DNA of 39,638 nucleotides from Halomicrobium katesii DSM 19301 (GTDB lineage Archaea; Halobacteriota; Halobacteria; Halobacteriales; Haloarculaceae), in NCBI RefSeq assembly GCF_000379085.1, contig NZ_KB905378.1:2747230-2786867 (forward strand), written 5' to 3'. The notes beneath the pieces are model-generated. The model was not told where the DNA came from, searched no databases, and worked only from the letters and a program-made list of their open reading frames with translations. Shown here piece after piece: positions 7,803 through 18,044 of the stretch; within the stretch, counting starts at the first letter, position 1; every line of letters starts with the position of its first letter. The translations under genes and the position numbers were made by a program.

Positions 7803-8765
7803 TCACTCATCGAACTTGAGACTAGGAGTCTCGAACCCGACGTTCACCGCCCTGCGCATGTTCATCTTCGAGGACTCTTCCCTGTCAAGCAGATTGGAGA
7901 CGGGGGTGTCTCCATCCGCCTGGAAGGTTCGTGGGTGGAGGTAGAGTCTCCCTTTGCCGATTGTTGTGAGTAGATGGTCGAAAATCACTTCTTCCTGGTA
8001 GATTATTTCTACGTCGTCCTGCAAGTGATTCCTTATGAGGCCGTCAATACCCCTTGCCCTGGAGTTAGGAGGGAGTTCAAGGGTCCGGTTAGGGCCGTAG
8101 GTGTACACCTCGGCCGTCATGACCCCTGTCTGACCATCGGTCAGACTCGATATTTCCGACATTTCTGAATTAGAAAATTGGGCCATCGATTCAGGAGGCT
8201 CAATGTCACCCAGTTGCTCGATGTGTGTGAGGGTGTCGGGTCCAGTGGCAAAGGAAACGTTCTCTCCGGGGACCTTGATGTGGACCCGTAGCTTCAGGTC
8301 GGTAGCTGGACCTCTGCCGATATTCCTCAGCTTATAAGCCACAAAAGCATCGTATGTTTCAGCCCCGACAACCTCAAGGAGAGGCTGATGTTCCTTCTCC
8401 ATCAGCTTCTGCTGTTGATCCATAATTTCCGTTTGACGGTCTTGGATGTCCCCAAGCTCGTCCTGTAGCTCACGCTCTTCTCGAAGCTCGGCAACCTGAT
8501 TTTCCTGGGTTTCAGCCATATCTTTGTAGACCGTGAAGAGAGCAAATGTGAGTACAATTGAGGACCATATCCCGGTGAGCCGTAGCTGGTTGCCGGTATT
8601 CATGGGTGTGAGCCCCGGTACGTGTGACGGGAGAACCACGACCCCCATATAAAATATCCCGACAGCAACTACAATTCCAGTAAAGCGACTTACTATCCAG
8701 TAGTGAGCACTCATTTCCCCCTCGGTCCAGCTCTCAGGGAGGTGATTTTCCTCAATTCTCAGCAT
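7803..8765 (-). CDS. Two-TM membrane protein with coiled coil and C-terminal beta-rich domain
   Basis: This 320-residue protein has two hydrophobic segments near the N-terminus (HYWIVSRFTGIVVAVGIFYM and, about 30 residues on, GIWSSIVLTFALFTVY). A strongly charged coiled coil rich in Q, E and D follows (about residues 85-130), then a C-terminal part with alternating hydrophobic residues that looks beta-rich (YDAFVAYKLRNIGRGPATDL). I do not recognise a named family. The ATG at 8765 is preferred over the GTG at 8801. It lies about 95 bp after brxC2 on the same strand, so it may be co-transcribed with the BREX genes, but it is not a standard BREX component. A membrane-bound sensor or anchor is possible, without proof. 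Confidence 0.65.
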   Translation of the reverse strand: MLRIEENHLPESWTEGEMSAHYWIVSRFTGIVVAVGIFYMGVVVLPSHVPGLTPMNTGNQLRLTGIWSSIVLTFALFTVYKDMAETQENQVAELREERELQDELGDIQDRQTEIMDQQQKLMEKEHQPLLEVVGAETYDAFVAYKLRNIGRGPATDLKLRVHIKVPGENVSFATGPDTLTHIEQLGDIEPPESMAQFSNSEMSEISSLTDGQTGVMTAEVYTYGPNRTLELPPNSRARGIDGLIRNHLQDDVEIIYQEEVIFDHLLTTIGKGRLYLHPRTFQADGDTPVSNLLDREESSKMNMRRAVNVGFETPSLKFDE

Positions 8766-8859
8766 TATTGACGACCCAAATGTATCGCTGACAGAAATCA
8801 CTCAGGTTGTGCAAATTAAACCCCGCCCCAGAAAGTAACAGGAAGAGTCGTTTTTCAGT

Positions 8860-11800
8860 TCATTTCTCAACTAGTACGATACTTCCTTCGTCCAAACCGT
8901 CAAGTCGCTCTTTGAAAGCCCGGCTCCGCTCCAATACTGTTTTTGACTCCGACAGTAATTCGTTCACCCGTTCTTCACTTGGTCGCTCGTCTTCATCAAC
9001 GATTGCGGTCACGTCATCGGTCACCGTGGCGTTCGGAAGCTCCTGGTGTAGCTCTTCAGCGACCGTCTGAAGTTCGGCCCACACATCGTCGTCAGCATCA
9101 GGCGGTTTTGGGTCCTTGGCACGCTCGATGAGCTGGCGAACACGCCGTTTCGTGGGCGGCCGCGAAGAGGCGAGTGCCGTCTCGACGGCGTCGGTCGTCG
9201 GCGACTCCGGATGCCCCTCACGCAGCTCTCTGCCTGTGTCCTGTAACTGCGACCAGAGACTCGCACCACCAGCGTCGTCGAAGAGTTCGCGAACCTGATC
9301 GTACGTCTCGGCCTGCTGGACGACCGCCGAGTCAACGACGTCACCCTCCGAAACGTCCTCACCGTCCCAGGCTGTCTCGAACAGCGTCTCAAGGCTGTCA
9401 AAGACGATGTCGCCGAACTCGTCGGTCGTGGCCTCGAGGATCCCATGAACGTCGTCCTTGTTCGCTCGAAGCCAGGCGCTCAGGTCTTCGCACACGGCGG
9501 CTGGGTCGGACGCGGTGGTGGTTTCTCCCGTGACACGGCGATACTGTTCAGCGACCGTATCGACACGATGGTCCTCGGCGTCCTGAAGCCGGGACTCGAC
9601 CGTCGCGACGCTTGGGACAGTAGCGCTCTCAGCCGTCGCCCGCATACTTTCGGTAATCGGCGCGCTCGGATCGAGCGACGTCATCGTGTCTAGTCCGTCG
9701 CTGAAGCGTTCCCAGAGCGTCGTCCCGTCTTCCTCGACCCCAAAGAGTTCCCAAGCGTCCGCGAAAGCTTCGGCCTCCTCGAGCACCGTCTCGAGGTCGT
9801 CTTCGCTTCCCAGGTCGGACGTCGAGAGTTCCGCACCGCCGAGGGCCGGCTCGAGGGTTTCCTCGAAGGAGTCGAGCCTGACGTTGAACTCACGGTTCGC
9901 TCTCTTCAACGTGCGCTTGACAGTTACACTGTTCTCGTCGACCCACTGACCCAGTTCGCTCAGCCACTCGTCCGGCCCGTCGCCTGTCGGCTCTTCTCCG
10001 AGAACGGTCGTAACAAGTTCCTTCACCGTCTTCGGGTCGATCACTTCGACCCCGAAGCGAACCTGGATCGACCTCAACCCGCCTTTCGTCCGTACTTGTC
10101 GACCGATTGCGGCAGGGTCAGTTACGTACTCAGTGTCCTGCTTAAGCGCGACCGACTCGTTCGATGTCGCGAGTGTGATGAGGAGCGCCGCGATCGACTC
10201 CTGCGGCATCCCACGGTAGTCGCCGTTCGCTGTCTGTGTCTGCTGGAGGAGTGTCTCGACGTCGACCGACTTCTGTGACTCGTACCTGTCGATGAACTCG
10301 CGACACCACCCAGTGTCGGCAAGCTCAGCGCTGGTGGTGTCGACGCCGAGCATCGCGGCGTCCGCATCCGAAAGCGGCCACTCACCGCTTCCCCGGAAGA
10401 ACTGCGCCATCGCACTCGCGTCGTCGACTTCGACGAGCGGCCGCGAAAGCGTCTTTCGAGAGGAGCCGAACACGGTGTCGACCTGATCGGCGACGACCTC
10501 TTCGAGCACACTGGAACGCGAACCTCGGTGCTCGTGAACCGTGTACACTGAAGCGTCCTCCAGGATCTCGGTCACCGACGATTCGAGACGGCGTTTGTCT
10601 GCACGGTGCTCGCGCTCGAGTTCCTCGTGGGACTCAGTCTCTTCGTCCAGCACTTGGCCCATGCCGATGACGTTCCGAATCCGCTCGAGCATCGTCTCGG
10701 GCACGTCGATGGTGATAAGGACGTGTTCGCCACCATCGCGACAGTCGTTGACATCCTGCCACGTCTCGACTTGCTCGGAGACTGTGTCAGGGTTGTCAGC
10801 CAGCATGCGAACGCGAAGGGCGTCGTACTCGGGCGACGGTGCCCGGTCGACCGGTTCGAGGATGGAGTAGTCGTAGCGAAGTGGAACGAGGCGCTCGTCG
10901 CCGACATCGACCTCGTGACGGCTACCGTCGCTGCGGAAGAAGTCGTCATTCTCCCGAAGCCGCGTCTCCAGCCATGCAGACAGTTGGTGTGGGGAAATCT
11001 TCGCGGCCTTGTCCTGCGCCCGGCTGAGGATGCTCTCCTGTTCTTCAGAGACGAGCGTGTACACCTCGTCGCCCTCGTCGTTCGTCTCAGTGAGGACTTT
11101 CTGCTTATCGACGAGCGTCTCCAGGCCGGACTCGGTACGCTCGACGACGTCGTCGACGGATGTCGTGACGTCGTCGACCATCAGTCGCCCGAGGTTCTCG
11201 GGTGTCGAGGGGACAGTAGGCGTCTGGTTCAGGAGATAGATCCCCTTGGCGAGGCGCACCTCCCAGGCGTCCTCGTCGCCGTCGAACGTCGGCACCAACG
11301 TGTTGTCGATCATTTCTTGGACCCACAGCGGAAGGTAGGTCGTCTCCTCGACCAGCAGATCGAACAGAACGTCCCACGTGACGAGCGAGCCTTCCTCCTT
11401 CGACGCCCACCCGAACTTGGTGAACAGCGACCTGACCAAGACAAGCAGCGCGCGACCCTGAATGTACTCCCGATCGGTTGACCGGCCCTGCGTGATGAGT
11501 TCCTGCATCACTGTCCGCAAGAGCGATAAGTCGTACTCCCGGAACGGGTAGGACTCGATGGGGTTTGGATCCGCGCTCGTCACCGACGAGTAAGCGTCGA
11601 GCGAGAGGTCAGACAGCGACGCCACCAGCGACTTGACACGCGAGCTCCCGTCGTCTGACTTCTGGAGCCACCGCTTCCGGACGATGATCTCGGTGTCAGC
11701 GCCCTCGAGAGGGACCTGTTGATGCGTCCAGTGGTCTTCAGGTGGTTCGCCGATGAGGTTCTCGCGCGTCGCCGGGAGCGAATACTGCCCGGTCGTGACG

Positions 11801-12693
11801 ACGACGGGGTTCGGTCCGCGCTGGAGCGCCTCCATCGTTTCTTCGAACTCTCGGTACCGATGCGTGCTGTCGCCGACGAACAGCGCCACCTCGTCGAGGC
11901 CGAGTAGCAACTCGGTTCGCTTGTTGTGTCCCTCGTTCAGGGCGTCAGTCGCCGCCTCGACGCGCGATACGAGGCCGTCAGGACCGAACGCCTCGGGCTC
12001 GATGTCATCTTCCGCGGTTTCGATGGACGCTTTCACGCCCGAACGACTATCGAGATCAGTCCCGTTCGTCTCGGACATTGCAGGGAGCGCGTCGTAGAGC
12101 CAGCTACGGAGAGACGCACGTTCGTTGAGGACATCGTCGAACGTCTTCCCGTCGTGTTCGAACTCTTGGAGCGCCTCCCAGACGCCGTCGTTCTCCATGT
12201 CGAGCGTCCATGCCCACTCGAGCAGCCAGTTCGGGTCGGTCGGATAGCCGAGTTCGCGCCCGATCGCCTCGAAGATGAGGAACGGAAGTGGGGGCTCCTT
12301 CGACGCGTCGCGATCGAGGAGGTTGAGGAAGACTGGTTCAAGCCGGTCGATGTGGGACTTGGTGATGGATCGCTGGAGTTCGTCGAACCCCGGCCACTGC
12401 TCGGCTAATCGGTCACCGAGATATGCGAACTCGGACTCGTCGTCGGCGACCAGACCGACGAGCTTTAGCAGATGGGTCTTCCCCGACCCGAACGTCGCGT
12501 GGATGTAGAGGAACCGCGCAGCCTCACGGGGATGCGTCTGGATCGTGTCGCCGAGTTCCCCCAACACCCGTTCGGCACTGTCTGTTTCGTAGAACTCCCT
12601 GACGTCGGTCTCGGCCCGTTCGCGGGCGTTGACCTTCTGTACTTCTTCGAGTTGTCGAGTTGGATCGCTGTGGAAGAGATCGCCGATAGTCAT
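8860..12693 (-). CDS. brxC: BREX BrxC/PglY-like P-loop ATPase, second copy
   Basis: The 1,277-residue product is an ATPase of the BrxC/PglY type, needed for BREX defence and probably assembled with PglX and PglZ on DNA. Near the N-terminus is the Walker A HATFGSGKTHLL (about residues 64-75), and further on the Walker B LLLGLDEVALF, then a long helical region with many acidic stretches. The start at 12693 overlaps the brxB stop by 4 bases (ATGA). The other ATPase (13307-17053) has a different Walker A (GYYGSGKS) and little visible similarity outside the core, so the two are paralogues of distinct type, as reported for archaeal type 5 BREX. The gene is intact. The downstream gap of about 95 bp may mark the end of the tightly coupled operon. 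Confidence 0.85.
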   Translation of the reverse strand: MTIGDLFHSDPTRQLEEVQKVNARERAETDVREFYETDSAERVLGELGDTIQTHPREAARFLYIHATFGSGKTHLLKLVGLVADDESEFAYLGDRLAEQWPGFDELQRSITKSHIDRLEPVFLNLLDRDASKEPPLPFLIFEAIGRELGYPTDPNWLLEWAWTLDMENDGVWEALQEFEHDGKTFDDVLNERASLRSWLYDALPAMSETNGTDLDSRSGVKASIETAEDDIEPEAFGPDGLVSRVEAATDALNEGHNKRTELLLGLDEVALFVGDSTHRYREFEETMEALQRGPNPVVVTTGQYSLPATRENLIGEPPEDHWTHQQVPLEGADTEIIVRKRWLQKSDDGSSRVKSLVASLSDLSLDAYSSVTSADPNPIESYPFREYDLSLLRTVMQELITQGRSTDREYIQGRALLVLVRSLFTKFGWASKEEGSLVTWDVLFDLLVEETTYLPLWVQEMIDNTLVPTFDGDEDAWEVRLAKGIYLLNQTPTVPSTPENLGRLMVDDVTTSVDDVVERTESGLETLVDKQKVLTETNDEGDEVYTLVSEEQESILSRAQDKAAKISPHQLSAWLETRLRENDDFFRSDGSRHEVDVGDERLVPLRYDYSILEPVDRAPSPEYDALRVRMLADNPDTVSEQVETWQDVNDCRDGGEHVLITIDVPETMLERIRNVIGMGQVLDEETESHEELEREHRADKRRLESSVTEILEDASVYTVHEHRGSRSSVLEEVVADQVDTVFGSSRKTLSRPLVEVDDASAMAQFFRGSGEWPLSDADAAMLGVDTTSAELADTGWCREFIDRYESQKSVDVETLLQQTQTANGDYRGMPQESIAALLITLATSNESVALKQDTEYVTDPAAIGRQVRTKGGLRSIQVRFGVEVIDPKTVKELVTTVLGEEPTGDGPDEWLSELGQWVDENSVTVKRTLKRANREFNVRLDSFEETLEPALGGAELSTSDLGSEDDLETVLEEAEAFADAWELFGVEEDGTTLWERFSDGLDTMTSLDPSAPITESMRATAESATVPSVATVESRLQDAEDHRVDTVAEQYRRVTGETTTASDPAAVCEDLSAWLRANKDDVHGILEATTDEFGDIVFDSLETLFETAWDGEDVSEGDVVDSAVVQQAETYDQVRELFDDAGGASLWSQLQDTGRELREGHPESPTTDAVETALASSRPPTKRRVRQLIERAKDPKPPDADDDVWAELQTVAEELHQELPNATVTDDVTAIVDEDERPSEERVNELLSESKTVLERSRAFKERLDGLDEGSIVLVEK

Positions 12694-13310
12694 TGGAGAT
12701 GCACCCCTTGAATCTGGCCGTCGATCTGGTGTGCCGGGTAGTAGTGTCGCGATTCGCCACCAAAGAAGCTCAACTTCCCGCCGACGACGTCTCCTGGGAA
12801 CGGGATGCCGATGGTGGACTTCACGTTCCGGCGGTCGAGTTCATCGAGCAGTTCTGATGCACGCGTAAACGGATACAGACTGCCGAGGTTGAGCAGGAGA
12901 ACGACGTGACTCTGGGTCTCTAGTTGGTCTTCGCTGAGTTCGTGTTCGATCATCTGTTGGACGAGCTCTTCGGCGAGCTGGTCCTGCATCGTCTCCTCAA
13001 TACGCTCACCTGCCGAGGCATCACCCTCGAGATCGACCAACGGCTCACCGAGGTCGACGAGGAGTTTGTACACGTCAGTCTGGGGAAGGAGTTCGTCGAG
13101 CCAGATCGGCTGGACAGTAACCTCGTCGGGAATCTCTGGTTGCTCCATTCGGCCGCCGGCCCACGCTTCGAGACGGTCTGCGATTCGGTGTTCAACCGAC
13201 GGGTCGACAGCCGCGATGACGAACGGGTTTCGAATCCCGTGCTGGCCTTGTGCGAACGTACGCAGCTTCTCTTTGAAGTCACGGTACGGCGACGAACTAC
13301 CCTGGCTCAT
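12690..13310 (-). CDS. brxB: BREX protein BrxB (DUF1788)
   Basis: The 206-residue product fits the DUF1788 family, small proteins required for BREX whose exact role is unclear. Key features are HVVLLLNLGSLYPFTRASELLDEL (a central strand and turn) and IPFPGDVVGGKLSFFGGESRHYYPAH, where family members have a proline-glycine loop and aromatic pair. The gene overlaps brxC upstream (13307-13310) and brxC2 downstream (12690-12693), each by ATGA, so the three are translated as one coupled unit. No sign of damage. Confidence 0.85.
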   Translation of the reverse strand: MSQGSSSPYRDFKEKLRTFAQGQHGIRNPFVIAAVDPSVEHRIADRLEAWAGGRMEQPEIPDEVTVQPIWLDELLPQTDVYKLLVDLGEPLVDLEGDASAGERIEETMQDQLAEELVQQMIEHELSEDQLETQSHVVLLLNLGSLYPFTRASELLDELDRRNVKSTIGIPFPGDVVGGKLSFFGGESRHYYPAHQIDGQIQGVHLQ

Positions 13311-16300
13311 CGAATGATCACCCCCGCATCGGTCTCTTCGATCTCAAGCTCTTGATGTTCAACGAGTCGCTCCAGTCGACGATCCAGTTTCTGCCGATCG
13401 TCGGGCACAACCCCGATCTGGTCGACGTCGTCGGGTGTTCGATCACCGACGATCGACGACAGTTGGTCGAGACGTGCATCTAGCTTCGTCGGGTCGTATT
13501 CGACGGCTCGTGCAAGCGGTGCCAACTGCGCCACGTCCTCGGTCGCTTCGACGATCTCGTCTGCGTCTGCATCTTGAGAGAGAGTCGCGATAGCGTCCTC
13601 GATCGTTCCGTACCACTGCTGGAGATGGCGCATCGGCGTGATGTACTCCCTCTCGAAGGCAATGTGGACGCCTGCTGGAAGGTCGGTGGCCGGAAGTACC
13701 CAAGGATGCTCTTCGACTCGGTTGACCAGTTCGCGGAGACCACGCTCATTGACGAACGCTTCCCACGATTGCTCGAGGTCGGGAACGACGTCGTGATCCA
13801 GTTCGCCGAAGAACGCACTCCAGCCGTCGGTCGTCCACCACTCGCCGTCGAACGACGACACTGCGGACGATCGAGATTCGATCGAAGATTGGGCATCCTC
13901 GTCAACCCAGTCGAACTGGCTGTTTCCGATCGTCAGCACTGCGTCCAGCTGTTGGAGCGTCGAAAGACGTCGGTTCCAGACGTCGATGACCTCCTCAACC
14001 CATTCTTGTGCCTCATTCGTCTCGTCGATTACGTCTTCGATACCGTCGTCTTGGGATTTAACGATCGAGAGCCGATCGTCCACAGCGTCGATCCGGACAG
14101 ACAGTTCGTCGACGAACATCTCGAGTAACGCAGTGACTTCCTCGGTTCGGATGTCGGTATCGACGACCAAGGAGACGTCCTCTCGAAGTCCAGTGAGTTT
14201 CGAGCGAATTTGCTGGTTGCCTTCCTGGAGGTTGATGAGGCCATCTGCAACTGTATCGGTCGTCTCTTTGAACCCACCCTCTTCGAGAAGCTTTCCGAGC
14301 GGCTTCCGAGGAAGGAGTTTCAGTCGTGTCGTCGAGAGGCTGTCGAGGTCAAGAACGGCCTCATCGGCCAGCGTGTTGCCGTCCTCGTCGACAGGTAGTA
14401 GCCTCCCTTCCCGACAGAAGCCCCAGATGATCGCGCAGAGTGCCGGCCGAGCCTCTTCATAGAACGGTTTCTTATCGACGATACCGTCGAGAACCGTATT
14501 CATATTGAGCCCCTCGTCGCGATCTTTCAGTTGTCGACCGGTGAGGGACATGACGTTCCGCTGGATCGTCTGTTTCCCTTGCCCTCCATTCTGGTTCGAC
14601 GAGGGTACCTGAATCGTTCGCGCCCACGCTGGGAGTGGCGAATCACTGTCGAGTTCGCACAACTCGCGAAGTCGACTCTCGTCCACCTGGAGCATCATCG
14701 GATGGAAGTCGTCGGGATACGTGACGTCGACCGCGACCTGAACCGCTTTCGAGAGGCCGCCAATATCGGTCCGGTCTTTCACAGTATATGACCCGCTCAT
14801 CATCGCACTGGTCAGCTTACTCCGCACGGCGCTCCCACGCTGTTCGAGATCACGCTCCACCGCTGGTGGTGCATCGCGTGACGCAATTGCGTCCCGAAGC
14901 GCCCACCACTCGATCAGACGCTTTCGTAAGTCCTGAAGCCCGTCCGTGTCGATCTCCCAGTAGAGCGTGTCCTCATCGGTTTGACCGGGCTCTGTGTCCG
15001 GACGAACGCCCTGAATAGCGACATCAACATCCAGTCCGCCTTCAGCTTCGATACTTGTCTCGAATGCCGTCCCATCGAACTGGAAGTGGTACGAAACCGG
15101 GTACTCGTCACCGGCCTCACTGTACGGGACTGATTCGGGGAGAGACAGGTCCTGAGTGAGACGCTCCCAGAGGTGTTCGTCCAGCGTCTCGACGATCTGG
15201 TCCCAGTCAGGGTCTGCCTCGTTTTCTTCGGTCTCGTTGTAGATTAGCCGCTCTTCCTGTGTCGCGAACCGATAACGAGGGCCGCTTTCATCCTGCATCG
15301 GCCGGATGAATTTCTGTAGTCGATCGAGTGATTCCTCGACGCGATTGGTCGTGCTAATCCACGATTGGCCGTTCAGATCGTCCATTACGGCGACCGCGAT
15401 GTTCCCCTCGTTCAGGGGAACGATTTCGTGGACGTGCTGGAGCAGGAGGACCGCCTTTGCGACATCGAGGTCGAATTCCTGAACCTCGCTCTCCTCGTCG
15501 GCTACCTCGTCTGCGATGCCGGTCGTCTCCTCTGCACCCTCGACCACCCGCATGTCTTGTGGGAGGATCTCACGAAGTTCAGGCTCGATCAGCTCGAAGA
15601 AGTCGACTAGCGAGACGATCTGGTCTTTCTCGCTTTCCTCGACCCAATCTTTCAGTAACCCGTGCATGAGCGCAAGGATGGCCCGTGCAGTTCCCGAGAA
15701 GATAGACTTCGCGGGGTCGTTCGCCTCCCGCCGGAGGTTGAATAGAATTTCCAGAAACAGTGGCGCGTGATACGGGAGGAATGGGTAGAACTCGACAAGT
15801 TCTTTTTTATCGATCGCATCAAGTGGCGGCTTCGTATTCTGCTTAATCTCGTTGTAAACGAGCGACTCGGACGGTTTCACACTGGCATTATCGAGGATTC
15901 CACGAACTGCGTCTTCCCCGGTGTCTGATTTCTGGAAGAGTCGTCGTTTGGCGATGTCACCGACGTGCTTGCTCGGTAGCTGATAGCGATGTGGGAACCG
16001 ATCTTTGACGATACTGAAATCGGCGCCATGCGCCGCGAATTTCGGTTGAACGTCTTCGATTTTCGCCTGCGCGGTTGCGACAAGCTGAATGTCACCATTA
16101 CCAATGTCGTCGACGTTCTCTGCAAGCGTCTGAAGCTCAGTGAGACGTTCGAAATCGGTTCCGATAAAGAGACTCACTTCGTCCAGCAGGAGAACGAGCT
16201 TAACCGATTCTTCGAGCTCCTCTTCACGGGCTTTTCGGAGCGATTCGAGGCGGGTCACGACTTCTTCGGGGTCAATGTCCGAGGGCTGGAGGTCAGTATA

Positions 16301-17053
16301 GCCATCGGGCGTGCCAGTCACTTCCTCGAACAGACTTGGAAGGACTACGTCGGAGAGCCCGCTGTACCTCTGGATGTCGGTCCAGAGTTCTGCTTCCTCC
16401 CATTCGTACTGCCCCGACCTCGGGGTTACTCCCTCGATGACTGATGATGCTCGGTCCTGCCGTTCAGACCAAGCATCGGTCGTTTGGTACCAGTCTTCGA
16501 AGTAGGCGACGTCGAGTTGGGAAGATAGCCCGGTGGAGACATCGTCATCGACACCCGTGAGGATCGGGTTCTGGTGGGCGTGTCGAAGAACGATCTCACT
16601 GAAACTTCGTTGCTTCTGTCCTTGGTACTTTAGCAGGTTCACCGAGACGGGTATGACGTGATAGTCGGAATGAATGCGTTCCCAACGGTCGCGTAATTCG
16701 TTGAGGTTGGTCTCCGCCGGCGTATCCGGAACGAGATCAGTCCAGACCTCATCGTAACGACTCCGGAGCCACTGGGTATCCATCAGGCCATCGAGGACCG
16801 TCAGCAGGTGGCTCTTCCCGCTGCCGTAGTAGCCGTAAAGCCAATAGTTCGACCCTGTCCGCATATCCTCTGTCTCGTCGAGCAGGCGGTTGACGAAGTC
16901 TTCGAAGAAGCGCTGGGAATCCTCCGTAACGTGGTAAGACTCGATTGCCTGTCTCCTGTGCCGGTTACCCTCTGCTGACTGGTCTTCGCGATCGATACGT
17001 ACTGATTCCTCGAAATCTTCAGGCAGGTCTTCGAACCAAGTTGGGTCAGTCAT
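13307..17053 (-). CDS. brxC: BREX BrxC/PglY-like P-loop ATPase, first copy
   Basis: This 1,248-residue ATPase has Walker A GYYGSGKSHLL near residues 74-84 and Walker B LVLLLDEVSLFIG at roughly 285-297, followed by LVATAQAKIEDVQ and a long C-terminal helical part. The family acts as the large ATPase of BREX. The ATG at 17053 overlaps the brxA TGA by one base (TGATG); a GTG one codon earlier is also possible. The 3' end overlaps brxB. It sits between brxA and brxB, and a second, divergent copy follows brxB, which is the archaeal type 5-like order. The coding sequence is intact. Confidence 0.88.
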   Translation of the reverse strand: MTDPTWFEDLPEDFEESVRIDREDQSAEGNRHRRQAIESYHVTEDSQRFFEDFVNRLLDETEDMRTGSNYWLYGYYGSGKSHLLTVLDGLMDTQWLRSRYDEVWTDLVPDTPAETNLNELRDRWERIHSDYHVIPVSVNLLKYQGQKQRSFSEIVLRHAHQNPILTGVDDDVSTGLSSQLDVAYFEDWYQTTDAWSERQDRASSVIEGVTPRSGQYEWEEAELWTDIQRYSGLSDVVLPSLFEEVTGTPDGYTDLQPSDIDPEEVVTRLESLRKAREEELEESVKLVLLLDEVSLFIGTDFERLTELQTLAENVDDIGNGDIQLVATAQAKIEDVQPKFAAHGADFSIVKDRFPHRYQLPSKHVGDIAKRRLFQKSDTGEDAVRGILDNASVKPSESLVYNEIKQNTKPPLDAIDKKELVEFYPFLPYHAPLFLEILFNLRREANDPAKSIFSGTARAILALMHGLLKDWVEESEKDQIVSLVDFFELIEPELREILPQDMRVVEGAEETTGIADEVADEESEVQEFDLDVAKAVLLLQHVHEIVPLNEGNIAVAVMDDLNGQSWISTTNRVEESLDRLQKFIRPMQDESGPRYRFATQEERLIYNETEENEADPDWDQIVETLDEHLWERLTQDLSLPESVPYSEAGDEYPVSYHFQFDGTAFETSIEAEGGLDVDVAIQGVRPDTEPGQTDEDTLYWEIDTDGLQDLRKRLIEWWALRDAIASRDAPPAVERDLEQRGSAVRSKLTSAMMSGSYTVKDRTDIGGLSKAVQVAVDVTYPDDFHPMMLQVDESRLRELCELDSDSPLPAWARTIQVPSSNQNGGQGKQTIQRNVMSLTGRQLKDRDEGLNMNTVLDGIVDKKPFYEEARPALCAIIWGFCREGRLLPVDEDGNTLADEAVLDLDSLSTTRLKLLPRKPLGKLLEEGGFKETTDTVADGLINLQEGNQQIRSKLTGLREDVSLVVDTDIRTEEVTALLEMFVDELSVRIDAVDDRLSIVKSQDDGIEDVIDETNEAQEWVEEVIDVWNRRLSTLQQLDAVLTIGNSQFDWVDEDAQSSIESRSSAVSSFDGEWWTTDGWSAFFGELDHDVVPDLEQSWEAFVNERGLRELVNRVEEHPWVLPATDLPAGVHIAFEREYITPMRHLQQWYGTIEDAIATLSQDADADEIVEATEDVAQLAPLARAVEYDPTKLDARLDQLSSIVGDRTPDDVDQIGVVPDDRQKLDRRLERLVEHQELEIEETDAGVIIR

Positions 17054-17892
17054 CACTCAGCACCCTCTCCTGAGATCCATGCGTATGGTTCGTCAGTAGG
17101 CCGCAACTGTAGGCTTCCGTGGAGTTCGACAAACTCCCAGGCGTCGGTTTTAGCCACCCGGTCGTAGAGTTCGTCCCATCGGTCGCTCGGCTGGAACAGA
17201 TACTGAAGACCGATCGGGGACTCAAACCACTCGTCCCCACCTTCTTTGTACGAGTAATCTATCGCGACGAGGAGTGGTGTCTCTCCAAGTGATGGTGAGT
17301 TACCGACGACTACTTGCTGATCCTCAAGCACGCCAATCTCACGCATGACTGAGCGGAACCCCTCACACCAACGTTCTGTGGTGGAATCAGCATAGTCGAA
17401 ATCGGATCCATCAGCGTATTTAAAACCGTTGAGGGCGGAAGTAAGCGTCTTGTTCGAGAAGTCGAAAGAGTTGGAAGTGCCTGCTAAAATTCGCTGTACG
17501 TATTCGTGGATGACATAGCGGACGAGCGCGTCGTCGGCGACGAGATACGGGTAGAGAACTTGTGCTTGGTCTCGCGGCGTTGAGCAAGCATCCAACACCG
17601 TAGGCAGGTCACGCGGGTTAGGAAGGCTGGCGGGAGCGTTTCTGAAGCGTGATGAGAGAACACGGTAGATTTTCTGCGAGCTTCCACGTGTGCTGCGGTT
17701 GGCACGGCGTTCCTCAAACCATATCTCTTTGACCTGGTTCCAGTTCCCGTGTTCTTTGTATATCTGAGCGATCTCTTCGGCTCGCTCAACGAGAAGACCA
17801 CACATGGTCAAGTCCATGTTTACTTCGTCGTGGGAAAATCGATTAGAGAGCGACGGCAGTTGCGTAACTCCACCGTCAGGGATAGTGTTCAT
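17053..17892 (-). CDS. brxA: BREX protein BrxA (DUF1819)
   Basis: The 279-residue product matches DUF1819/BrxA, a helical DNA-binding BREX component. Visible markers are a helical N-terminus (MCGLLVERAEEIAQIYKEHG), the YRVLSSRFRNAP segment, and the AQVLYPYLVADDALVRYVIHEYV helix pair typical of the family. It is the first gene of the tight minus-strand BREX operon. The start ATG at 17892 lies downstream of an AT-rich stretch (AAATAGTAAA about 40 bp upstream) that could hold the promoter. No ribosome-binding site is obvious. Confidence 0.8.
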   Translation of the reverse strand: MNTIPDGGVTQLPSLSNRFSHDEVNMDLTMCGLLVERAEEIAQIYKEHGNWNQVKEIWFEERRANRSTRGSSQKIYRVLSSRFRNAPASLPNPRDLPTVLDACSTPRDQAQVLYPYLVADDALVRYVIHEYVQRILAGTSNSFDFSNKTLTSALNGFKYADGSDFDYADSTTERWCEGFRSVMREIGVLEDQQVVVGNSPSLGETPLLVAIDYSYKEGGDEWFESPIGLQYLFQPSDRWDELYDRVAKTDAWEFVELHGSLQLRPTDEPYAWISGEGAE

Positions 17893-18044
17893 ATTCTCTT
17901 AAAATCAGTCAACCTACTTTACTATTTGTCATCCGCAAATAGAGTAGCCAGTTAGTGAAAGTTGAGAGTTCTTCTTGAATTCACGGCATGTGGTGGAACT
18001 GTTCGGTGGTTTGAGAGTGGTCATAGTTCAAAATAGGTATTAAA

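Noticed and set aside
10606-11481. A 291-codon plus-strand open frame opposite brxC2
   Set aside because: It is the antisense of an intact, motif-bearing ATPase gene in GC-rich DNA, where long shadow frames are common; it has no promoter or recognisable domain.
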